DNA from: Paramagnetospirillum magneticum AMB-1
GTDB lineage: Bacteria; Pseudomonadota; Alphaproteobacteria; Rhodospirillales; Magnetospirillaceae
Assembly: GCF_000009985.1 (NCBI RefSeq)
Contig: NC_007626.1
Location: 434,001-498,000 of the forward strand
Direction of reading: 5' to 3'
Length of the DNA stretch: 64,000 nt
Shown one piece after another: positions 42,419 to 51,083 of this stretch; the first letter of the stretch is position 1, and every line of letters begins with the position of its first letter. Both the position numbers and the translations under genes were made by a program. The notes below the pieces were generated by a model. It did not search any database and was not told the origin of the DNA. It saw nothing but the letters and a program-made list of their open reading frames with translations.

Positions 42419-45400
42419 CTAGAACAGAGATACCAGACTGTCGATCTGGGTCGTGCTCATGGCGGCCACCTGGGTCGCGTTGAAGGCGCCGGCCTGGGTT
42501 GCGCTCAGAGACAGAATCTGAGTGGTGCTCAGCGCCATCACGCTGGCGGTGGCGATGGACCCCACCTGAGTGGCGGTCAGGCCGTCAATCTGAGTGGTGG
42601 TCAGGCCCGCCACGTTGGTGGACCCAAGGGCCGCCAATTGGGTGATGGTCAGGCTCCCCAACTGGGTAGAGCTCACCGCGCCGACCTGGGTGGTGGACAG
42701 GCCGCCGATTCCCGTCGACGTCAATCCCCGGACTTGCACCGTGGTGAGTCCCGCGACCTGGGTGGTGGACAGGCCCAGCAACTGGGTTGTGTTGAAGGTC
42801 GCCAGGCTGCTGGCGGTCAGCCCCGAGACCTGTGTGGTGGTGAGGCTGGACAGCGAGGTCGCGGTCAGCCCGGCGGCCGCCGTGGGGTACAAGGATCCCA
42901 GGGCGGTGGCCGTCAGGCTGCCGAGCTGGGTCGTCGACAGAATCGACAGATCGGTAGAATCCAGGCCGCGGGCCTGGGCGGCGGAAATATTGGCCACCTG
43001 GGTGGTGGACAGCACCCCGACCTGGGTGGTGGTCAGCGCGGTGAGGCTGGTCGCGTTCAGCGCCGCCATCTGGGTGGTGGTCAGCGCGATGATTTCCGCC
43101 GAGGTCAGTCCGGCGATCTGGGTGGTGGAAAGGGTCGCGGCCTGGGCTGCGGTCAACCCCGCGAACTGGGTGGTGGAAAGGCTGGTCAGGGCGGTCGTCG
43201 ACAACCCCATGATGGACGTCGTGGTGATCTTGGACAGTTGTGTGGTGGACAGGCCCGATAATTGGGTGGGAGTCAGGGCTCCCACCGAGAGCGAACTCAA
43301 TTGGGCGATTCCCGTGGTGGTCAGTGCGCCGATGCCGGTGGAATCGATGCTGGTCAGCTGGGTGGTGGAGAGCGCCGTCACGGCCCCCAGGCTGAGTCCG
43401 GTCACCTGGGTGGTGGTCAGCGCCGCGAGAGTCGTGGTTGACAGCGCCCGGACCTGGGTCGAGGTCATGGATGCCATCTGGGTGGTCGACAGCACCGAGA
43501 ATTGGGTGGTGGACAATGCACCGAGATTGGTGGTCGACAGGCCCTTGACCTGGGTCGCCGACAGCGAGGCGATCCCTGTGGAGGACAACCCGTTCAGCAA
43601 GGTGGTGGACAGTCCCGAAAGCTGGGCCGCCACCAGGCCTCCCAACTGGGTCGTGGACAAGGTGGCAACGGCCGTGGTGGTCAGGCCGTTGATCTGGGTC
43701 GCGCTCAGCGAGCCGAGCATGGAGGTCGCCAGCCCGCCCACCTGAGTGGTGGTGAGTGCTCCAAGTTCCGTGGTGGTCAGCCCCCGCACGGCCGTGGCCG
43801 GAACCGCGGCCAACTGGGTGGTGGAAAGCTGGACCACCTGGGTGGTGGTCAGGGCGCCGACACCGCTCACGCTCATGGCCGCAATGGTCGTGGTGGTCAA
43901 TCCGGCAACCTGGGTGGTGGTCAGCGCCGCCACCTTGGTGGTGGCAAGGGTGGCGATAGCCGTTGCCTTCAGGCTGGAAATTTGAGTGGTCGACAGCTCT
44001 ACCAGCCCGGTGGTGGAGAGCGCGCCGATCTGGGTGGTGGTCAGAGCGCCCATCTGGGTCGTGGTGAATGCCGCCAGCCCGGTCGTATTCAGAGTGCTGA
44101 TCTGGGTGGTGGTCAGGCGTGCTGTCTGGGTGGCGCTCAGTGCGGTCAACTGGGTGGTGGTGATGGTGTTCAGTTGAGTGGAACTGAGCGCTCCAAGGCC
44201 AGCGAGCGACAATCCGCCTATCTGGGTGGTGGTGAACAGGCCGAGGCTGGTGGTTGAAAGGCCGGGGGCCTGGTTGGTGGTCAGCGCCGCCAGCTGGAAG
44301 GCCCCGATGCCGCTGATCTGGGTGGTGGACAGGGTGCCCAGGTCGGTGGTCGACAACGCCGCGAAGGACAGAGCCGCCAAGCTGCCCAATTGGGTCGAGG
44401 TCAGCCCGCCCAGTTGCGTGGTGGTGAGAACCGCCGTCACCGTGGGGCTCAGCCGGGAGATCTGAGTGGTGGCAAGCTGGGCCAGACCAGTGGTGTCGAG
44501 GATGGCCGCCTGGGTCGAGGTCAGCGCCGCCATCTGGGTGACGGTCAGGGCATTGACCTGAGTCGTGGACAATGCGGCGATGGTGGCGGTGGGCAGGCCG
44601 CTGAACTGGGATGCCGCCAGGGCCGCGAACTGTGTGGTGGACAACGCGGTAATCTGGCTGGAGGCCAGTGCGGCGATATCGGTGGTCTCGAGCCCGAGCA
44701 TCTGGGTGGTGGTCAAGGAACCCAGGTCGGTGGTGGTCAGTCCCGCCAGGCCGGACGACGACAGGGCGGCGACCTGCAAGACGCTGAGCGACCGTAATTG
44801 GGTGGTTGAAAGCGCATCGAGGGTGGTGGTGTTGAGGCCGTTGACCTGGGTGGTGGACAGCCCCGCCACCTGGAGGGTGGATAGGCCTGCCACCTGAGTG
44901 GTGGTGAACAGCCCCAACTGGGTGGCGCTGAAACCCCTGAGTTGGGTGACGGTCAATCCCCCGATCTGGGTGGATGACAGGGCGGTCAACTGGGTGGAAT
45001 TCATCCCCACCAGCACGGCCGAGGCTAGGCCGCCCAATTGGGTGGTGGACAGCACGGGAAGGGTGGACGAGGACAGCGCCCCCAACTGTCCGGCGGTCAG
45101 GCTGCTCATCTGAGTGGCGCTGAGACCTGCCAACTGGGTTGTGGACAGCGCTCCCATATCCGTGGTGGTCAATCCGCGCATCTGGGTGATGCTGAGCCGC
45201 GACAATTGGGTGGTCGAGAATTCCCCGAGCTGACTGGTGGACAGGCCGCCGATCTGCGTCAGCGTCAGGCTGCTGATCTGGGTGACAGACAGGCCGCCGA
45301 CCTGTGTAGTGGACGCGGCGGCCAACTGGGCCGTGGTCAATCCGACGATGGCGGCGGCGCTCAGGGCGCCCAACTGGGTGGTGGTGAGCTGCGCCACCTC

Positions 45401-46861
45401 GGTGGTGCTGAGCCCCGTCACCTGGGTCTGGGTCAGGCGTGCCGTCTGAGTGGTGGTCAGGGCCGCGAACTGGGTGCTGGTGACGGAACTCAGTTGAGTG
45501 GTGGAAAGCAGCGCCACCTGGGAAACGCTCAATCCGGCGATCTGGGTGGTGGACAGGGTGTTCACCTGGGTGGTGGACAGGGCCTGTAGCGCGCTCATGG
45601 ATAGCTGGTTGATCTGGGTGGTGCTGAGGGCGGCAAGTCCCACGCTGTTCAGGCCGCCCATCTGGGTTGGCGTCAGGGATGCCAGCTGGGTGCTGGCAAG
45701 GCCACTGATCTGGGTGGTGGACATGGAGGCGATCTGGGTGGTGGACAGCCCCGTCACGTTGGTGGCGGTCAGCGCGCCCAATTGCGTCGTCGACATGCCG
45801 GAGAGCTGGGTGGTGGTGATGGCTCCCAGGTCGGTCCGCTCCAGCGCCGCCACCTGGGTGGTGGTCAGTGCCGCCACGTCGGTGGTCTCCATGGCTGCCA
45901 CCTGAGTCACGGTCAGTGCGACGATCTGCGCGGCCGATAGCGAGGCCATCTGGGTCGAGGTCAGATCGGCCACCACCGTGGTGCTCAGGGCCCGCACCTG
46001 GGTGACGGTCAGTCCCCCGATCTGGGTGGCGGTGAGGGCGCCCAGCTTGGTGGTGTCCAGCGCCGATACTTGGGTGGTGGACAACCCCCCGATCTGGGCG
46101 ACGGTCAGTTGGGACAGCTGGGTGGTGCCCAGGGACGTCAATTGGGTGGTGGAGAGTCCCGCCACGCCAGTGGACGACAGTCCGACCAACTGACTGGTCG
46201 TCAGCCCGGCCAGGTTGGTCGTCGAAAGTGCGCTGACCTGAGTGGTCGAGAGCGCTCCGAATTGCGTGCTGGCCAGCCCGGCAATCTGGGTGGTGGTAAC
46301 CGTGTTTAACTGGGTGGTGGACAGGCCGCGGATCTGACTGACGCCCAGCGCTCCCAACTGGGTCGAGGCCAGAACCCCCATCTGGGTCGTGTTCAGCGCT
46401 CCTACCTCGGTCACGGTCAGCCCACGGATCTGCAGCGGGGACAGGACGGCGATCTCGGCCGCCGGAAAGGCGTCCACCTGGGCCGCGCTCAACACCGCCA
46501 GCTGCGTGGCGGAAAAGCTCATCTGGACGGTGGCCAGCGCCTGGATCTGTGTCGTCGACAGCGCTGCCGTCTGGGCGGTGCCCAATTGGCTGATCTGGGT
46601 GGACGACAGCGCCTGGATGCTGGTGACGGTGAAGGCCCGGACCTGGGTGGCGCTCAGCGCCGTCAGCGAGGTGGACGACAGCGACTGCACCGCCGTGACC
46701 GACAGGGCGGAGATCTGGGTGGCGGTGAGAAAGGAAATGGACGACACCACGGCGCAGCACTTCCAGTTCGGGAAAGCCGTAACCTTCACCGAATAGCAGA
46801 TGCGGTTATAACGCCGGGTTAACGTGGAACGTGAATTGAACCCCCGGCGGAGCTTTGCCAT
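42419..46861 (-). CDS. Giant octapeptide-repeat protein
   Basis: This protein of about 1480 residues is built almost entirely of an 8-residue repeat with consensus xxLSTTQ(I/V/L), for example AALTTTQV, SGMSTTQL, ASMSTTQI. About 180 units run from near residue 45 to the C-terminus (DSLVSLF). Hydrophobic residues recur at positions 3 and 8 of each unit, and Thr/Ser/Gln fill the rest, a pattern expected of a beta-solenoid. The N-terminus (MAKLRRGFNSRSTLTRRYNR) is basic and has no clear signal peptide. ATG 46861 gives the longest plausible start; GTG 46789 is an alternative. I do not recognise a named family. An adhesin, surface or structural filament role is conceivable. Confidence 0.75.
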   Translation of the reverse strand: MAKLRRGFNSRSTLTRRYNRICYSVKVTAFPNWKCCAVVSSISFLTATQISALSVTAVQSLSSTSLTALSATQVRAFTVTSIQALSSTQISQLGTAQTAALSTTQIQALATVQMSFSATQLAVLSAAQVDAFPAAEIAVLSPLQIRGLTVTEVGALNTTQMGVLASTQLGALGVSQIRGLSTTQLNTVTTTQIAGLASTQFGALSTTQVSALSTTNLAGLTTSQLVGLSSTGVAGLSTTQLTSLGTTQLSQLTVAQIGGLSTTQVSALDTTKLGALTATQIGGLTVTQVRALSTTVVADLTSTQMASLSAAQIVALTVTQVAAMETTDVAALTTTQVAALERTDLGAITTTQLSGMSTTQLGALTATNVTGLSTTQIASMSTTQISGLASTQLASLTPTQMGGLNSVGLAALSTTQINQLSMSALQALSTTQVNTLSTTQIAGLSVSQVALLSTTQLSSVTSTQFAALTTTQTARLTQTQVTGLSTTEVAQLTTTQLGALSAAAIVGLTTAQLAAASTTQVGGLSVTQISSLTLTQIGGLSTSQLGEFSTTQLSRLSITQMRGLTTTDMGALSTTQLAGLSATQMSSLTAGQLGALSSSTLPVLSTTQLGGLASAVLVGMNSTQLTALSSTQIGGLTVTQLRGFSATQLGLFTTTQVAGLSTLQVAGLSTTQVNGLNTTTLDALSTTQLRSLSVLQVAALSSSGLAGLTTTDLGSLTTTQMLGLETTDIAALASSQITALSTTQFAALAASQFSGLPTATIAALSTTQVNALTVTQMAALTSTQAAILDTTGLAQLATTQISRLSPTVTAVLTTTQLGGLTSTQLGSLAALSFAALSTTDLGTLSTTQISGIGAFQLAALTTNQAPGLSTTSLGLFTTTQIGGLSLAGLGALSSTQLNTITTTQLTALSATQTARLTTTQISTLNTTGLAAFTTTQMGALTTTQIGALSTTGLVELSTTQISSLKATAIATLATTKVAALTTTQVAGLTTTTIAAMSVSGVGALTTTQVVQLSTTQLAAVPATAVRGLTTTELGALTTTQVGGLATSMLGSLSATQINGLTTTAVATLSTTQLGGLVAAQLSGLSTTLLNGLSSTGIASLSATQVKGLSTTNLGALSTTQFSVLSTTQMASMTSTQVRALSTTTLAALTTTQVTGLSLGAVTALSTTQLTSIDSTGIGALTTTGIAQLSSLSVGALTPTQLSGLSTTQLSKITTTSIMGLSTTALTSLSTTQFAGLTAAQAATLSTTQIAGLTSAEIIALTTTQMAALNATSLTALTTTQVGVLSTTQVANISAAQARGLDSTDLSILSTTQLGSLTATALGSLYPTAAAGLTATSLSSLTTTQVSGLTASSLATFNTTQLLGLSTTQVAGLTTVQVRGLTSTGIGGLSTTQVGAVSSTQLGSLTITQLAALGSTNVAGLTTTQIDGLTATQVGSIATASVMALSTTQILSLSATQAGAFNATQVAAMSTTQIDSLVSLF
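42425..46740. repeat. About 180 tandem 24-bp units encoding the octapeptide repeat
   Basis: The DNA repeats every 24 bp (plus-strand core CTGGGTGGTGGACAG with variable flanks). Units are imperfect, with many synonymous differences, so this is an old, selected array rather than a fresh expansion. It produces long false open frames on other strands. Confidence 0.85.
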
Positions 46862-46951
46862 ATTGTCGCCATGCTTGCCGCCGATGTTTTTTTTCCGCCG
46901 CCGCGACGCGCCGGTGGGCAAGCGACCATGACCAACCTGCAGGACACTCCC

Positions 46952-47497
46952 ATGACCCTTTGTTTGAAATTCTCTTTGCCGCCGGCGCTTGGACTGGTGC
47001 TGGCGGTCGGCCTGTCCAGCCCCTCCTGGGCCAGCGACGCGTCGGACGTGGCCCGCGAAATGAAGCTGCCGGTTCCGGTGGTGGAAAGCACTCTGTTGGC
47101 CGTGGATGGGTTCTTCGCCGCGCCGGCCGCTCCCGCCAACCGTATGGTCAGCGGCACCTTCAAGGAACTGGCCCTCAAGGCTATCCGCCATCGCATGGGC
47201 AACCTGGAAGACAGCGTTCCCGGCAAGTCGTCGGATGCGGCCGCCGAGGACCGCAACGCCAACTACAAGGTCAATGTCCGCACTACCCGCCACGAAACCA
47301 CGGAAAGCCGGGAATGCGTGGACAACAAGGTCACCCTGACCGCCAGCGAAGGCGTGCCGGTGATCAAGGACGGGGCCTTCATCTTCGACACCGCCCATCC
47401 CCGGGTGACGACCCACGGCTGGGACATCACCTTCTGCCGCACCCCGGCGGCGTCGGGCGGCTTTTCCGATTGGGTACTGGCGCCGGCGTCGCGCTAG
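46952..47497 (+). CDS. Secreted protein of unknown function
   Basis: This protein of about 181 residues has a signal peptide (MTLCLKFSLPPALGLVLAVG, then LSSPSWA before the mature start). The mature part has two cysteines in a likely disulphide pair (RECVDNKV and DITFCRT) and a beta-rich end. No family is recognised. ATG 46952 follows AGGA by 7 nt; upstream ATGs at 46871 and 46928 are less well placed. It is divergent from the octapeptide-repeat gene with a gap of about 90 bp, so they may share a control region. Confidence 0.7.
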   Translation: MTLCLKFSLPPALGLVLAVGLSSPSWASDASDVAREMKLPVPVVESTLLAVDGFFAAPAAPANRMVSGTFKELALKAIRHRMGNLEDSVPGKSSDAAAEDRNANYKVNVRTTRHETTESRECVDNKVTLTASEGVPVIKDGAFIFDTAHPRVTTHGWDITFCRTPAASGGFSDWVLAPASR

Positions 47498-47634
47498 ACT
47501 CCCCCTTGTCCGTCAGCCCCCGGCTCCATCGGGTTGGAGGCTGGCGGCGGGTATGCCCATACGGCGGCGGCACTTGGCATCTTGGCCGAATGCTCCCACA
47601 ATGCGTGGTGTGCGGGGGAAGGGGCTTGAAGACC

Positions 47635-48405
47635 ATGCTGAAGCTGTTGACCTGGATTGTGTCCATTGGTGTCTGGTCGTCGGGCGCCCTGGCGGCCGAG
47701 ATCGTTCGCGCCGCCTACGAGGACAAGTCGCTTCCCCCCTATTATACCGGCACGTCCGAGGTGATCGATGCCGATGCGCCGGGCGTTTCCGTCGAACTGA
47801 TGCGCGAGGCGGCCAAGGCCGCCGGCCTGGAGATCCAGTTCGTGCGCATGCCCTGGGTCCGCTGCCTGAAATCCCTGCAGCGGGGCGACGTGGACGTGAT
47901 CTTCAATTCCTCGTTCAAGGAAGACCGGCAGGAGATGGGGGTGTATCCCATGGCCAGCGGCAAGCCGGATTCCTCGAAGCGGCTGGCGACTATCTCCTAT
48001 GCGCTTTACCGTCTCAAGGGGAGCGCGGTGTCCTATGACGGAAAATCCATCACCGGCCTCGACGGCGGGGCGGTCGGGGCGTCGTCGGGTTATTCCATCA
48101 TCGAGGACCTCACCCGTATGGGGGTGAAGACCGAGGAGGCCGCCGATACCACCGCCAATTTCCGGAAGCTTGCCTTGAAGCGCATTCCGGCGGTGGCGGC
48201 CCAGGAGGCCCAGGCCGACCCCATGCTGATCAACTACCCCAACATCGAGAAGGTGATGCCGCTTCTGGTGTCCAAGGATTACTTTGTGATGGCCAGCCAT
48301 CAGTTCTACGGCCAGCGGCGCGACGTGGCCGACCGGCTGTGGGCCAAGATCGCCGAGGTGCGCGAGGCGCGCTCGGCGGCTCTCCACGCCAAATATGCGC
48401 GCTGA
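47635..48405 (+). CDS. Periplasmic solute-binding protein, family 3 type
   Basis: This 256-residue protein has signal peptide MLKLLTWIVSIGVWSSGALA. The mature domain shows the SBP_bac_3 pattern: PGVSVELMREAAKAAGLEIQ, FVRMPWVRCLKSLQRGDVDV and the hinge GGAVGASSGYSIIEDL. No transporter genes adjoin, so it may serve a distant ABC system or sense a ligand. A GGGGGAAGGGG stretch lies upstream of ATG 47635. Confidence 0.8.
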   Translation: MLKLLTWIVSIGVWSSGALAAEIVRAAYEDKSLPPYYTGTSEVIDADAPGVSVELMREAAKAAGLEIQFVRMPWVRCLKSLQRGDVDVIFNSSFKEDRQEMGVYPMASGKPDSSKRLATISYALYRLKGSAVSYDGKSITGLDGGAVGASSGYSIIEDLTRMGVKTEEAADTTANFRKLALKRIPAVAAQEAQADPMLINYPNIEKVMPLLVSKDYFVMASHQFYGQRRDVADRLWAKIAEVREARSAALHAKYAR

Positions 48406-48414
48406 GTCCGGGGC

Positions 48415-50079
48415 TCAGTTCACCGGTTCGGCAAGGGCCGGCCGTTCCGCTATTTGCTTGAAGACGATCAGGGTCAGGTCGTCGTAAAGCGGCTGGGCGC
48501 CGATATGGGCCTTCACGTCGGCGATGATGCTGTCCTTGATGGCTTCGGCGGGCCGCTGCCAGTTGGCGGAGATGACGTCGCACAGCCGGTCCAGGCCGTA
48601 AAGGCGGTGCCGGTCGTCGGCCGCCTCTGTGATGCCGTCGGTGTAAAGGATTACCGTGTCGCCGGGCCGCAGGGCCACGGTCACTTCGTTGACGAAGCAT
48701 CCGATCTCGTCGACCAGACCCAGGGGCATGCCCAGATCCATGGTGTCGATCAGTTCGATCGCGCCGCCCTGGCGGGCGACGATGACCGATTCATGCTGGC
48801 CGCTGATCCGCATATGGCTGCTGATGCCGGGGTCGGTCTCGCCGTCCGGCGGGCCGGGGCGGTAATCCAGCAGGGCCAGGGTCAGGTTCTTGTCGCTGCC
48901 CATGCGCTGGATGTTGTTGAAGATGGTGCGGTTGAGCACGTCCAGCACCCGTTCGGCGCCGTCTTCGTCGCCGGTGATCATGGTGCGCACCGCGCTTTGG
49001 GTCATCAGCATGACGACGCCGCTTTCCAGCCCGTGGCCGGTGACGTCGCCGATGCCGAAGCGCACCCGGCCGTTTTCGCCGTGCAGGATGTCGTAGTAAT
49101 CGCCGCCGACCTCGTTGGCCGGCTCCATATAGGTGGCCACGTCGAGCCCGCCGATGGCGGCCAGTTCGCCGGCGGTGGGCAGCACCATCTGCTGGATGCG
49201 GCGCGAGACGTCCAGTTCGGTGCCCATCCGCACGTTCTCTGCCTTGAGGATGAGGTTCAGCGAGCGGATTTCCTCGTTGGCGGCCTCGACCTCGCGGGTT
49301 CGCTCGGCCACCCGGCGTTCCAGGTCATGGGTTAGCGCCATCAGTTCGGCCTGGGCGGCGTCGCGCTCGTTCAGGCCGCGCTGCGACGAGGTCAGAAGGG
49401 CGTTCAGGCTGTCGACCAGTTCGCCCAGCTCATCATGGCCGTGGCCGGCCAGGGCGGGAACCAGATGCCGTCCGGGCTGGCCGGGATCGACCCGCGTCAC
49501 CGCCTGGGCCAGACGCAGCAGCGGGCGGGTGATCATGGCGTAGAAGATGCCCACCACCAGGGCGACGATGCCCAGGGCGCGGGCCAGCCCCAAGGCCACA
49601 TTCACACGTCCGCGGGCGTAGAAGTCGCTGGCGACGGCCTGGGGGGAAAGCCGGACTTCCAGCCGCCCCACATCGGTCTTGCCCACCGCGCCCAATCGCA
49701 CCAGATCGCGGCGATAGACCAGGATGTCGCCGAACAGCAGCTCGGCGAGCCGCGAGGTGGCGGCGGCCTGTCCCTCGCGCCGGCGCTCGGCCAGCAGGTC
49801 GCCGAAATTATCCTGCAGCCTGGCCGCCTGGATGATCTCGTAATCCAGTAGCCCTTCGACCACCCGCTCCGCCAGTTGTGGGCTCAGCTGATAGGCCGCC
49901 TCCACCGCCGAGCCGTCGATGGCGCCGATGATCTGGGAGACCTGGGCCTGGACCTGGCTGCGCTTGGCGTGCCAGTCGAAGAACAGTTCGACCATGCCGC
50001 CGGCGGCGCTCAGCACCAGGACGACGGCAACCGTTACCACCGCCTGCTTGGCGGTCAGTCCGCGCAGGCGTGAGGTCAT
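48415..50079 (-). CDS. Membrane-bound SpoIIE/RsbU-type PP2C phosphatase
   Basis: This protein of about 554 residues has transmembrane helices at about 11-30 and 170-190 with a periplasmic loop between, a HAMP domain, a coiled coil, and a C-terminal PP2C domain. Catalytic metal motifs include NEVGGDYYDI, FGIGDVTGHGLESGVVMLM, VILYTDGITEAADD and LYDDLTLIVF. Such enzymes dephosphorylate STAS-domain regulators. ATG 50079 lies 5 bp after the STAS-like gene stop, which gives it a likely substrate. Confidence 0.88.
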   Translation of the reverse strand: MTSRLRGLTAKQAVVTVAVVLVLSAAGGMVELFFDWHAKRSQVQAQVSQIIGAIDGSAVEAAYQLSPQLAERVVEGLLDYEIIQAARLQDNFGDLLAERRREGQAAATSRLAELLFGDILVYRRDLVRLGAVGKTDVGRLEVRLSPQAVASDFYARGRVNVALGLARALGIVALVVGIFYAMITRPLLRLAQAVTRVDPGQPGRHLVPALAGHGHDELGELVDSLNALLTSSQRGLNERDAAQAELMALTHDLERRVAERTREVEAANEEIRSLNLILKAENVRMGTELDVSRRIQQMVLPTAGELAAIGGLDVATYMEPANEVGGDYYDILHGENGRVRFGIGDVTGHGLESGVVMLMTQSAVRTMITGDEDGAERVLDVLNRTIFNNIQRMGSDKNLTLALLDYRPGPPDGETDPGISSHMRISGQHESVIVARQGGAIELIDTMDLGMPLGLVDEIGCFVNEVTVALRPGDTVILYTDGITEAADDRHRLYGLDRLCDVISANWQRPAEAIKDSIIADVKAHIGAQPLYDDLTLIVFKQIAERPALAEPVN

Positions 50080-50084
50080 CCGGC

Positions 50085-50429
50085 TCAAATGATCTCCATC
50101 CTCAGCGACGGCATCAGCTTGCACAGATTGACCAGGGACTTGCCTTGCCACGCTACCGCCTTGGACCCGACCACGCACAGGTCCACCGTCTTGCGATTGC
50201 GGATTTCGATGACGAATTTCGACAGCATGGCGATGCCCGAGCTGTTGAGGAATTCCAGTTCCCTCAGGTCCAGAACCATGGCTCCCTCGGGAACCGCCTC
50301 GGACAGCAAGGTGGCGATGGGGGCGTATTCCTGCAATCCGTTGAGGCGAAGGATCCCCTTCAACGCCACGGTCTTTGTCGCGGCGTCCCATTCGACGGAG
50401 TGTTGATCCCCTTGGATGAGGGTTTGCAT
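50085..50429 (-). CDS. STAS-like regulator (slr1659-type)
   Basis: This 114-residue single-domain protein has a STAS-type core: MVLDLRELEFLNSSGIAMLS, with the phosphorylatable serine region NSSGIAML. It resembles slr1659-type anti-sigma-antagonist-like regulators. It sits between the ATPase-like regulator and the PP2C phosphatase, the expected arrangement of a partner-switching module. Confidence 0.8.
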   Translation of the reverse strand: MQTLIQGDQHSVEWDAATKTVALKGILRLNGLQEYAPIATLLSEAVPEGAMVLDLRELEFLNSSGIAMLSKFVIEIRNRKTVDLCVVGSKAVAWQGKSLVNLCKLMPSLRMEII

Positions 50430-50444
50430 GTCTCGTCCCTGTCT

Positions 50445-51011
50445 CTAGATGTCCAGCCGGACCTGGGTGGTGATCTGGGAACTGCCGTCGGGCAGGGTGT
50501 CGAACCGCCACGCCAGCTTGGCGCCGTAATCATTGAGCATGGTCAGCAGTCCCAGCCCGGAGCCGCCGTCTTCACCCGCCCGCTCGAGCTGGCGGAGATA
50601 CATTTCCGACGGGTCCGAGGCGGCCAGGGCGCGGACAAAGCCGAGAAAGGCCTCGCCACGCTCGCCGCTGGTCCGGTTGACCTCGGAAAACAGGATGGCG
50701 TCGGGAACCAGGAGCAGTTGGATGGTGGTGGGCACGGCGAGGCTCTCCTCGCTGTACTTCATGGCGTTTTCCAGCAATTCGTTGGCGATGTAGGCCACCG
50801 CGCTGCGAATGTCCTGCTGCCGCGCCAGGCTGGCAGGGTCGGCCTCGTCCTTGGGAAAGAACGTGGTGACGTAATCGGCCAGAAAATCGGCGGATAGTCC
50901 GTTGTTGCGCCAACGCTGCTTCAGCGGAATGGAACTGGCCGAGAAGGTCAGCGTCAACCCGTTGGTAACCGTGCCCATCAACTCGGAAAAATCGCCGATG
51001 ACCTCTGCCAT
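50445..51011 (-). CDS. Histidine-kinase-like ATPase regulator (slr1658-type)
   Basis: This protein of about 188 residues has a degenerate HATPase fold with VAYIANELLENAMKYSEESL (N-box) and GGSGLGLLTMLNDYGAKLAW (G-box-like). It resembles slr1658-type regulators that pair with slr1659-type STAS proteins. It lacks a phospho-acceptor histidine domain. It probably acts as the switch-protein kinase. ATG 51011 follows GGAGAGGG. A longer upstream frame is not needed. Confidence 0.8.
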   Translation of the reverse strand: MAEVIGDFSELMGTVTNGLTLTFSASSIPLKQRWRNNGLSADFLADYVTTFFPKDEADPASLARQQDIRSAVAYIANELLENAMKYSEESLAVPTTIQLLLVPDAILFSEVNRTSGERGEAFLGFVRALAASDPSEMYLRQLERAGEDGGSGLGLLTMLNDYGAKLAWRFDTLPDGSSQITTQVRLDI

Positions 51012-51083
51012 TCCCTCTCCCCTCGGAGGTTGCAAGTGCCGTTCGCGGGCCGGAGTGTGCCATCCTTCCCCGGCGGCCACAAG

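Noticed and set aside
42179..46822. Long plus-strand and third-frame open frames rich in Gly, Gln, Val or His across the repeat array
   Set aside because: They are by-products of a 24-bp GC-rich repeat that lacks stops in several frames. Only the minus-strand frame has a regular hydrophobic pattern and synonymous drift.
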